From Tetmemena sp. SeJ-2015 (lineage: Eukaryota; Ciliophora; Spirotrichea; Sporadotrichida; Oxytrichidae), in assembly GCA_027382625.1 (NCBI GenBank), contig JAJKFJ010022692.1, positions 1 to 64,000 of the forward strand: a stretch of DNA of 64,000 nucleotides, given 5' to 3'. Shown here piece after piece: positions 9,876 through 21,177 of the stretch. Numbering within the stretch: the first letter of the stretch is position 1; each line of letters opens with the position of its first letter. Under the pieces are notes generated by a model. It was not told the origin of the DNA, made no database searches, and was given only the letters and a program-made list of their open reading frames with translations. Made by a program: the position numbers and the translations under genes.

Positions 9876-12803
9876 TTGCTCAAGTCCCAGTAAGTCAAAA
9901 TTAATTATAAAATTCATTCTTATTAAGTATTTTTTAAATATATTCTCTTGTTACATCCTTGACAGTTGTCCTTAGTGTTTCATTTTTTATATTAGCTTTG
10001 TAAAATGGCTTCGTCTTGATCGTTTGAATTAGAGGCTTGCTACTAATTTATGTAAGGAAGTTATCTCATATCTTTTTCAGCCTATTTTTGTTGCCTAATA
10101 AATCATTTAATAAGACCATTTTTTTTACTCACTCTGAAGATTGATGTTTTAAGATCCTCCAAAAATAAATTTCGGAAATCATTTCATAAAACCTAATTCA
10201 TTTCTATTTTGTAGGAATGATAAGTTTTCTTGATTACTTGTTTTTAGAAGGCTCGATGATGTTATTATAATAAAAATGCTAAATGAATTTATAGATTATG
10301 ATTATTTTATTTTAATAATTTAGTTGATTCCATCCTACCCACTCATCCTTCTATCTGTAATGCCTTCTTGAGTTAAATATGAAGAAGAAATTAAGATCAT
10401 GAGAAATATCAATTCCCAAAACAAAAGCACGGTCTCTATGTGTTATTATTGTCTCATATTATGGGTTGGTGTAAACAAAAGGATAAGAATTGTCACTAGC
10501 CCCTTTCAATCTATATAGTCCTAGTGTTATATATTTATAAACTTCTAAGTTTGTTTTATTTATGAAATTTTAAATTATAATATGAGTTTCTTATCTAAAA
10601 GCGAAAGGAATAGGTGCTCAAAAGTTTTGCCAACACAATTTTCAGGAACAGGAATCTGCCATAATTAAATTAAATCTGGAAGGGCTTTGAGAGCTTTGTT
10701 TATATCTTCATCATCATCGTCATTACCTCCTTTCAAAAGCTTATCTGAGGACTTGTCATTTCAAAGTATCGATAATAGTCGAGATATAAACTTATTTTTT
10801 TTAATAAAAAAAACTCATATGTTTGAATTATAGACTAACTCTGTAAAGATTTGCACATCTTCATTGCACTTTTTAATTGCTTTATAATTATATGACCAAG
10901 GATAACAACTTTATCAGCTTTGAATTTTTTGTTCTCCTGTGATAATGACTATCTTTTAAAGTTGATATTCTTTGAGATCTCTTGATATGATAGTAAATTA
11001 AAACTCCTCTATAGAAGAATGAATGCCACAAACAATAATGTGGTTTCTTATGTTTGGGTCATCCTCTAAATTAATCTTGGTCAGCTTATCATGCTCTTGC
11101 TTATTTTCATCGAAATAGTATAGTTCCTTCCTTTTCTATTCATCTGTCAGCATCTCATAACTATCAAAATGAAAAATACATAATTCAACAAATTCTATCA
11201 TCTTAATTCTGAGTTTCCTTAAAATCAAATCCCATATCTGCGTGAAGGCTTGATTAATTTAACCCAAACATACTTGAGTTCGATCCAAATAATGTGCTTG
11301 GCCCTTCATTTTCCTTGCTCTCTTCACTGTAAAAACCACCTAGCACTTTATTGATTTATTCCTTCATAATCGTAATCTAGTTCTCTGCCCTCTTTAATTA
11401 TTTATTCCTTGTCTTTAACAGCTTTGTTGTTAAAGTACTTGTTCTTTTCTTCTTTTAACTTATTTGAAGATTATTCAGCTGTTCTTTTATCTTGGCATAT
11501 CATATAGACGTGTACATTATTTTCCTTGATATTTTAGACAATGAAGTCACATGGATTCATTGATGAAATAGCAGTACTAATCTAGCCATTCTTCGTCTGA
11601 CTCATTTTATATTTATAAATAAAGAATTGAGATTAAACTGATGAGACCTGGAGCAAAGCAACTCTTTGAAAGAAGATTCATTTTAATTTCCTCTACTATA
11701 ATTATTTAGTCTCTTATATAGAGGCCTTATAGTGCAGTTTGCTCACAGGCTTGATAAGTTACATGCAAAGTCTCATCCTAGAGTTTCCTGTTGTAGCATA
11801 AACATATTTCTTAATTTAATCCCTTTAACTTCTCTGTGTCTGCTCTTTTTAAATCTTTGCTCATTATGGGAATTTTCCATGTTGTTTGTTATAATTTCAA
11901 CAGCAGGGTCAAAAGGCTGTATGATAACAGCATGTCTATCTTATGAGCTATCATAGTAGTAATCATGATATGAGGAATCTCAAAATGATTTATAATTTTA
12001 ATCTTTCTTGCATAAAATGACTTTAGTCCCATCAATCTCAAAAGTTCATTGGTTTGGTGATTATGATTGTGAAGATAATTAGAGACATAGTGAATATTTT
12101 TCCTGGATCAGTATGAGGATAATAATCTCCAAAACCTACAGTCGCCACTGTAATAACTACAAAATAAAAAGACTGATGGAAGTAAATATGAGAAGGATTC
12201 TTTGCTCTATCAAAATTTTCCAAAACCATAAAGAGTCCTGCTGAAATGTAGATGATGATAAGCACCATTATCATAATCGAGAAAATCTTCCTACTCACAT
12301 CATCAATCCTACTTTTTAAGATTGTAATGCCCTTAGTTACTCTGAGTAATTATTAAGACAAAAAAGACCGAATTCATTTGTGTCGTATTGAAAAATAAAT
12401 GGTGGCAGAATAACTAGCATATCTGTAATCGATTCAAAAGTTAGTAAATACTGAAACCTGTTTTAGGTAAGATAGATATATCTGAATAATTAAAGATGCT
12501 CAATCAGATAGATTATGCAAATGCAAATATCAGTGTAGTGATAAGGAATAGGAACCCGAATATTATAAAAGCTGTCGCATCTTGGATTGCAACTAGAATT
12601 ATTTAATAAGTCAAAATAACAAAAGCAAGAGAAGACAGAAAGCCTACTATCCCCATTAGGTAGTTTGACTTTCTTCTAATTGTACTAAACCATCTACCAG
12701 TGTTTGTCGAGTATAAATATTTTTCCATATTTGCCTTAATTTGATCCACCATATTATCTTTTGTTTCTGATTCTTGGCCGTTTCCTACTTGCATTTCCAT
12801 CAT
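7492..12803 (-). CDS. BK/Slo-family K+ channel, scrambled germline gene
   Basis: Large Ca2+-activated-type (Slo1) K+ channel of the plasma membrane or a ciliary membrane. Visible parts: hydrophobic S1-S3, an S4 with spaced Arg/Lys (LLRVTKGITILKSR), a pore with selectivity sequence TVGFGDYYP, the post-S6 QTNELLRLMG stretch, RCK1 (DRHAVIIQPFDPA, TNKNSTDP, DHKNILIGLALKK, VEEIKMNLLSKSCF) and RCK2 (IRNHIIVCGIHSS, CQAYFNPHIVTILQQLL, VPENCVGKTFEHLF, YPFVYTNPQ), then a Q/N-rich coiled tail. Read linearly the frame breaks repeatedly and RCK1 pieces appear after the 10.2-kb region. About 30 pieces joined through shared short repeats give the normal family order in one frame. First ATG assumed at 12803; stop TGA 7492-7494. 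TAA/TAG are glutamine. A few joins (around 8200, 10915 and 11190) remain unresolved. Confidence 0.9.
11546..11580 (-). repeat. Two pointers flanking a 10-nt eliminated spacer (K+ channel)
   Basis: On the plus strand ATAGCAGTACTA at 11569-11580 recurs at 9113-9124, and AGTCACATGGATT at 11546-11558 recurs at 8949-8961. Joining array 1 to array 2 at the first and back at the second inserts 8949-9124 and gives a frame reading YGMGHEIYRISLSEK and then RLNPCDFIVQNIKEN, as expected for the channel. One extra base in 8949-9124 (near 8975) must be assumed. The intervening 11559-11568 is then a 10-nt internal eliminated sequence. Confidence 0.85.
12344..12365 (-). repeat. Pointer pair around a 4-nt eliminated spacer (K+ channel S3-S4)
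   Basis: AAGACAAAAAA at 12355-12365 recurs at 9753-9763, and GAGTAAT at 12344-12350 recurs at 9735-9741. Splicing through the 29-nt piece 9735-9763 turns an apparent frameshift at a T run into a continuous frame, GLFCLSLSRLLRVTKG. The native spacer is only 12351-12354. Confidence 0.8.
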
Positions 12804-13184
12804 TCAACAAATATGATATACATTAATTATAGTGAGTAGAATTATAAACAAATTCCAAAGCCATGAGTAAAGTGCATACTCTGCAAGCTTCCCTAAGGAG
12901 AATTCTAGGACTGTTATTTAGGGAAATATTCCTCTAGAAAGGTGTTTTACTCTTGAATGTGATCTCTCTCTTAAAACTAAGACTGAGTCTGTATTGATGG
13001 GAATACCTTATTTTTGTCCATGGTATTCTTTTAAATTTAAATATATTTGAGATTTTTTGAAGCTCACTGCAATTAGTTTCATTAGCAAAAACACTTTTAA
13101 GAATTAGAGATCATTTTCAAAATTTACTTATAATTCTCTAATTAACCTGCGAATACTTTTTCTTTAAAATTTCTGCTGTTAAAC
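12804..13184. promoter_or_regulatory. Intergenic spacer between K+ channel start and SEC13 end
   Basis: About 380 bp, AT-rich. Both flanking genes are on the minus strand, so this holds the SEC13 3' flank and the channel 5' flank. I see no conserved motif; promoter content is inferred only from position. Confidence 0.4.
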
Positions 13185-13972
13185 TCATTGCTATACATCC
13201 TCAACTACTCCGTCTTCATTGACCTTTGAGACTTGCTCATATTGCCCGTTAGGAGCTTCCTTATATACTTGAACAACATATAAAGATATAATTTACCTGA
13301 AACTGCGAGTAGATGACCGACCTGGCTCCAACTGACTTTCCATGCTGGAGTTTTGATATCAATCTCTGCTTTGAGATCCCATTTTTCTTTTGATACTTGT
13401 TTCCAGATTTTAACACTAAACTTTTCCAGTCCAATGTTATTGCTCCATGCAACATCTCTGACATTAAATTTCTTCTTATTAATCCTTGAAGGTCCATACT
13501 TTAACCTTCTTATCGATTCCTCCACTCACAAATCTCTTGGGTGGTAATGAGAATTACTGCTAATCCAGTTAAGAGCTAGGATGTTCACTGATTAGCAATT
13601 ATTAACGAAAGGACCCCAGTTAATTCCATTCACTCCTCCATTGTGAGCTTCTATAATTTAATGAGCCCACGCGACTTGCCAAGCAGGTCCAGCATGACTA
13701 AATATTAGATAACCTCATGATGATATCTATTTAGCCTTTCTTACGATATTGTCCTTCTCAATATCATTGACTTAGATAAAACCTAAAGTTAATGATTATG
13801 CTTTCGTTTTCTATAGATCATTTTTGCAATTGTTTTTCAAAGTAACTTACCATTTGAATCGCATGATGCAAGTCTGAGACCGTAGAAATCAATAAATTAT
13901 TGTGGGCTGTGTCGAATGAGGTCACTGTCCTACTCTATTACAAATTAGTTAGCGCTCATGCTAATTTACCAT
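13185..13972 (-). other. SEC13 coding-segment array A
   Basis: Segments in gene order: 13902-13972 (start), 13661-13892 (contains an intron), 13609-13651, 13482-13561, 13427-13462, 13295-13414 and 13185-13279 (end). They alternate with array B. Spacers inside this array are 9 to 47 nt: 13893-13901, 13652-13660, 13562-13608, 13463-13481, 13415-13426 and 13280-13294. Confidence 0.85.
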
Positions 13973-14862
13973 ATTAAGACGCGTCAGAAAATACTTTATT
14001 ATTTTTGTAATTAGACAAATTAAAATTTTCATTATCGTAGCAATTGTTTATGCATATATTTGAACAACATTGTCTCCACCTGAAAACAGAAGACTTAATT
14101 TACTAGATTTTAACTTTGTTATCCTCTGAGCAGCTGGCTACAGTGTCGTTAAGCAGTCCATATATACGTATTATATAATTCTGACCCAATCATCGTGTGC
14201 TCCAATTTCTTAGCTGACGAAATTTCCATCCTTGAAAATAAAAGTTGCTTAGCATCGCTGGATCGGTGGAAGGACCCACTAGGCAAATTTGGTATTGAGC
14301 TTCGAAATTGATGAGAGACCATGAATCATCATTTTTACGTGATATAATATGTATCTTTCCATCTGCTGATCCTGCTGCCAATAATAAACCGTACTCCCAA
14401 GGAGCCCAACATATCGTGTTAACTTAAAAAATTAAAAATTAATTTAAAGTAACTGATGCAAGGCATTTACAAAAACAAAGGCTATATAATTTATGCTTAT
14501 GTATCAGATAATTGAATTTAGTTTAATGTAATTTTTGCTATTAAATATAGATGTATAAACTTTTAAGGTTTGATTCGAATTGATAGACGATGTCCCAAGT
14601 TTGTTGGTTGACTTCCTTCCATATGTTGATTTTCTTGTCATATCCGCAGCTGGCAATCACACTTTCATACTTTGGATGAGCCCACGCTTCACACTCTAAA
14701 TATTAGTTTTAATCACTTGTTCTAGCTTGCATTTAGCAGCTCAAATGTTTACTTACGCATGGAAGTTAGCCTTCATCTTATATTCATAGAAATCAAACTG
14801 GCAGTCGTTCTAAAACATATAAACTACCAAGTTATAATTACAATTATACCCTCGTGGGCTGT
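13185..14862 (-). CDS. SEC13: SEC13, scrambled germline gene
   Basis: SEC13 is a WD40 beta-propeller of the COPII outer coat (with Sec31) and of the nuclear-pore Y complex. Family signatures in order: [159 protein letters not shown] and a C-terminus ending VVEDVQQ before TGA 13185-13187. These pieces are not in linear order: they alternate between 13185-13972 and 14060-14862 and join through 6-12-bp repeats. The start ATG is taken as 13970-13972, followed directly by a short intron. One join after the Tyr-Gln-Phe-Glu-Ser stretch and one single-base offset near 13530 are unresolved. Confidence 0.9.
14060..14862 (-). other. SEC13 coding-segment array B
   Basis: Segments: 14787-14862 (with a 35-nt intron), one ending at 14687, one covering roughly 14296-14425, then 14246-14277, 14180-14236, 14105-14160 and 14060-14085. 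Pointers shared with array A (plus strand): GTGGGCTGT, TAGAAATCAA, ATGAGCCCACGC, TGAGCTTC, AAGGACCC, TGCT, ATCCTTGAA, TCTGAC, CAGTCCA, AGATTTTAAC, ACCTGAAA, TTGAACAACAT. All but the four-base TGCT join restore a SEC13-like frame exactly. Confidence 0.85.
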
Positions 14863-15245
14863 TTACAAGCAACATACTTCTATAAGTAGTTTATATAGAT
14901 TGTATATTAAAATTGTGCAGTTGATTTATAAATTATAAAATGAAATAGCTTATTAAGAATCACAAATAATTTCAGAGATAGAGTTCTCTCATTTCACTAT
15001 GCACCCAACACACTCGTAGCATGAGTTGGGACCCTGAAAACAATTAGTTCGGTTAAGGATTCTTCAACAGTTGGTTTCCTTACTCTTTCAAAAATACGAA
15101 AGAAACAAATCATGATGTTGTGCCTCTAGATTTCATACAAGAATTTCTTAAATTATAACCAAAGAATATAGACATTTTATAATGAGTAATTTATAAATAA
15201 TTCTCAGATTTAGTTATAAGTCTTGAGACGGGTTTTAAATATGCT
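14863..15245. other. Intergenic region between divergent genes
   Basis: AT-rich, about 380 bp, between the SEC13 locus and the plus-strand gene at about 15250. No recognisable element. Confidence 0.4.
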
Positions 15246-15249
15246 TACT

Positions 15250-16003
15250 ACTCCCTGCTTAAGAGTTTTATATATTTAAGTATAGCTGAGAAAGATTTCA
15301 ATGAGCTGAATAGCATTTGTGAGGGCAATCTTTACAACTCCTTGGAAGGAACTATTCCAGATTTGTTCGACGATTCCTTTCAGGAACAAATTAAAAGTAG
15401 TTAAGAAAATTCACTTGTTAAATGAGTGCGATGGCGACATAGATAAGCTTTTGGAATCGATAGATGTTAAGCTTACCTACATAACTCGAATTTAATTTTG
15501 ATTTTTGGGTGCAGAATTGACAGATAGAGAAACAAAGAACTTGGTGTCATACTCGCTGAATAGTTAAATCCGAATCGGAAGATGTTCTAGGGAAAGGAAA
15601 TCTATATTCAAACCTCACCACAGAGAGAATAGGATTTAAAAATTATCTTGCAGCTCCAACTTAGAATTGAGTCAAGTTTTTAAATAAAGCAATTCTAAGT
15701 AATTAAGTGAAATTTATATTTAATTACTTGTAAATAAGTATTGAGTCTCCGCTTAAGTTAGATCTTGAGTACCGAGACGGTAGCAGATTAATACCTGAGG
15801 AAGAAAGAGAAGACTCAGAGATTCACTATATGTAACTTGAAAATGAGTTCTCTTAATTTAGAGCAGGACTTTTCGGAGCGATTAAGTTGTTTATGCATTT
15901 CACTTATAAACCCCAATATGAGTTTACGGATTGGGTTGTGACCGATTTAGATGCCTATCTCTCAGGAAATCCAATCGCTCCTAAGATTAAAAGTGACTTA
16001 TGA
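15250..16003 (+). CDS. Unrecognised protein-coding gene
   Basis: Coding texture with TAA/TAG as glutamine. Readable stretches include DFNELNSICEGNLYNSL, IPDLFDDSFQEQIKSS, LTDRETKNLVSYSLNSQ and a clean C-terminal exon with GLFGAIKLFMHFTYKPQ and DWVVTDLDAYLSGNPIAP, ending at TGA 16001-16003. At least three exons or segments are implied because the frame changes near 15420, 15500 and 15720. The N-terminus is not fixed. I do not recognise a family. It converges with the gene on the opposite strand only 50 bp away. Confidence 0.6.
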
Positions 16004-16052
16004 ACTTATTCTTTTATTTAAATTTACTTAATCTTCTATTTTAGCAAATAAT

Positions 16053-17120
16053 TCAAAATAAGTATTAGATTTAAATGTTAAAGTTGCTTAATGACGAATT
16101 ACCATGTAATATTTATGTTGCTTTGCGAACCATCTGATTAAAAATAAATTCTTTGAAGAGAAGAGCATTCATTTTGTCTAAGAATCTACTGAGAGAATTA
16201 GCAATCTTATTTTGGTTCTCCTCAATTAATCTTATTCTGCCATCAAACTTGCCAATTACATTTGTCATTATAAATTAGAATATTATGTGAAGAAATGTAG
16301 GGTTGCGAAGGTATGTGTCATTAATTGAAGTGAAAGGACTGAAAGTTGCTCCTTCAGTCTTTAGTGCCTTGTCAAAGCCTTATATAGTTAGTGATTAGTT
16401 TTACTTTAGCTTTGATGGAGACACTTCACTCTTAGGTTGTATCTCGCTACTTTTAATATTCTTCTAGCTCTCATCATTTTTGTTAATGATTTAATTGCTC
16501 TACTGATTTGAATTTGAGGATATGGTGATTCTGCTCTCTACCTTTAGATTAGGGTCAAATTATTCTTCCAATAGATTTTGAGTCTGTTTCGATAGATGAT
16601 GCATGCTCTGCGACGGTTGATGTTGAGAAGAGTTTAGCAGCAGGGATTGAGTGTTTGAATTTGAAGTTGAGCCCACAACCATAGTGCCCGCATGAGTGGT
16701 GCTTTTCTTCTGGATGACTCTTTCATACTACTGTGCTATTGGCTGATAGTTTTGAGCCTGAGTTACTTAGTTCATGCCTTACATGTACTGTGAGTAGTTT
16801 TGCTGACTAAGATTACCCTATGAGCCTTTATGCTTAGGGTTACCAAGTCCAGCCAAAGAAGAAGTGGCAAGATTTTGCTGGCTGTTAGATATCTCGAAAT
16901 ATTGCTGTTAAGAAAGCTTGGTGGGCGTTCTTCCATTAGAGCTTTACATTTGGTGAGCTTCATTCTTGTGAATTTATGGGTCATTGAGTCCTAAGTTTTA
17001 CATATTAGCCTAGTTATTGTAACTGTGTGAAGATGCTTAGTTATGGATGGAAGTAGAGCTTTGCGAAGAGTGCGCCTGGCTTTGCTACAAGTATCCTGGG
17101 TTTGAAGATTTTTACTACAT
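16053..17120 (-). CDS. Gln/Ser/Asn-rich protein, 355 residues
   Basis: A single open frame of 356 codons from ATG at 17120 to TGA 16053-16055, with no intron or frame break if TAA and TAG are glutamine. The first two thirds are low-complexity Q/S/N/H; the last third (from about residue 240) is more ordered (SPFTSINDTYLRNPTF, KFDGRIRLIEENQNKI, SLSRFLDKMNALLFKEF) and looks helical or coiled. No known domain recognised. Its clean frame is a useful control against the broken frames elsewhere. Confidence 0.8.
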
Positions 17121-17341
17121 TTTTACAGATATTTAATTGTTTATTCAAAGTGGGAGATTTGTTGATAAATGGAGCAGAAAAAAGCAAACAAGAAATGTCA
17201 ACTATAAATCCAAACTTAAATCAAATATATATCAATTTATTATGTCAAGGTGAAAGATGAAGGCAGCTTCAAACTCTTAGCAACTTCCGCAGACAAACAA
17301 ACTGACTGCAAAAGTGTGCTGATGGTGAGCGAAGAGAAGAA
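17121..17341. promoter_or_regulatory. Short intergenic region upstream of the Q-rich gene
   Basis: 220 bp between two minus-strand genes. It serves as 5' flank of the Q-rich gene and 3' flank of the helicase. No motif recognised. Confidence 0.35.
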
Positions 17342-20042
<2,701 letters not shown>

Positions 20043-20279
20043 AACAAAAATATTATTGCAAAAAAGCCCGCAATATAAGTTTAAATTTAAAAGTTTAAAT
20101 ATATATCTGCCTATATATAAAGAACTTGTCAGTCTTGTCCATCTCAAATTTAGTAGGTGAAGTCCGCAAAGTAAACTCTGAAAATTTAAATATTAATTAT
20201 AAAACCAGAGCTCCCACTTATTAAATCTCTAAGAGAAGAGAATTCAAGGACAAGCTAAGTAAAGTATTATAGAAATAAA
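20043..20279. promoter_or_regulatory. Intergenic region upstream of the helicase
   Basis: About 240 bp, AT-rich, between two minus-strand genes. Presumed helicase promoter by position only. Confidence 0.35.
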
Positions 20280-21093
20280 TCAGTCAATTTAAAGAATATC
20301 AGCGATAGTGTGGAGCACATCAAGCTTTTCCCTGTAGCTGTCTCTCACAAACTGTAGTGTGTTGAGTTCGGTGTCTCCAGCTCCACCATCCTGACCTTCC
20401 TTTTCGGCTTCATTTATATTATCCAGATGCTGGACTGCTTCTACGACTATAAACAACATAGCCTCCACGATGGGAGAGAATTTAGCTTAAACCAGGTCAT
20501 TCAAATCCACCTTCATCATTAGTTCAATTGCCCTGTATTTTATATCGTCTGTGAACTTGAAGCAAGACTCTGGTTTTGCTAACTAGTCTATCAAATTTTG
20601 TTGGTTTCTCTTAATCAAAGATTGCATATTTTTCAAGAAATTAGGCGTCCTCACTTTCAGAGGGAAGAGTGTCTCTTAAATTCAAGAAGGTGAAGTATAT
20701 TCTCAACACTTAAACTTCTTTTTGAGAAAGCTTACCCAGGCTCAGAGCTTTTTGAAGATGATCCCAAGACTCCGCATCTTCAAGTGTCTCTTACTTTTCA
20801 TAGAGCTCATCTGGAATAAGGAATGGCACTATAGATACTTAGTTGCCCTCTCCCTTTAGATCCATCTCTGATTTAAGATCATCAATTTACTCGTCCATCA
20901 TATCTTTCTGCAGTTGCCAGTTCTCCCTTTAGTACTGAATGTAGTTTTCAAGTACTGCTTTATTGGTAAAAACAAACTTAGGAAATTCTTCTCCTGTATA
21001 TTCTTGAATGCAATCCTATATGTCTCCAGTCAAATCTTTGAAAGTTGTAATTTTATAGTTGTCAGATCTGTTTGACTAGTCTTCTACGAGCAT
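20280..21093 (-). CDS. Unrecognised, probably coiled-coil protein
   Basis: Open from an ATG at 21093 to TGA 20280-20282 with one intron (donor GTAAGC, acceptor TTTAAG, about 63 nt, near 20690-20752). Removing it restores the frame from KALSLETLFPLKVRTPNFL onwards. Residues are acidic and helical (YQRENWQLQKDMMDEQIDD; LNTLQFVRDSYREKLDVL). The frame stays open upstream of the chosen ATG, so the true start may lie in a further upstream exon. No family recognised. It diverges from the next gene across an 84-bp spacer. Confidence 0.7.
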
Positions 21094-21177
21094 GTTATTC
21101 TGAATTGAGTCTCTGTCTGGTTACTGAAGATCATAGTAAATATTTTATGGATACAATATTTACTCTACTTATTGTTG
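21094..21177. promoter_or_regulatory. Compact bidirectional 5' spacer
   Basis: Only 84 bp separate the start codons of two divergent genes (21093 minus, 21178 plus), so any promoter elements must be shared or overlap. No TATA-like or other defined motif can be claimed. Confidence 0.45.

Larger units (their letters stand above)
10394..12803 (-). other. K+ channel odd-numbered coding segments (MDS array 1)
   Basis: Segments of the channel in order on the minus strand: 12520-12803, 12355-12465, 12066-12350, 11959-12056, 11894-11943, 11829-11870, 11720-11812, 11628-11707, 11569-11605, 11478-11558, 11359-11455, 11002-11343, about 10884-10976, 10822-10883, then 10394-10741. The pieces between them map to the second array. 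Spacers are very short, for example 12351-12354 (4 nt), 12057-12065 (9), 11559-11568 (10), 11944-11958 (15) and 11871-11893 (23). This is the classic odd/even arrangement. Open sequence continues below 10394 to a TGA at 10198-10200, but the family order continues in the other array. Confidence 0.85.

Noticed and set aside
10198..12803. K+ channel as an ordinary decayed pseudogene with frameshifts
   Set aside because: The breaks coincide with short repeats shared with a second array that contains exactly the missing pieces in frame.
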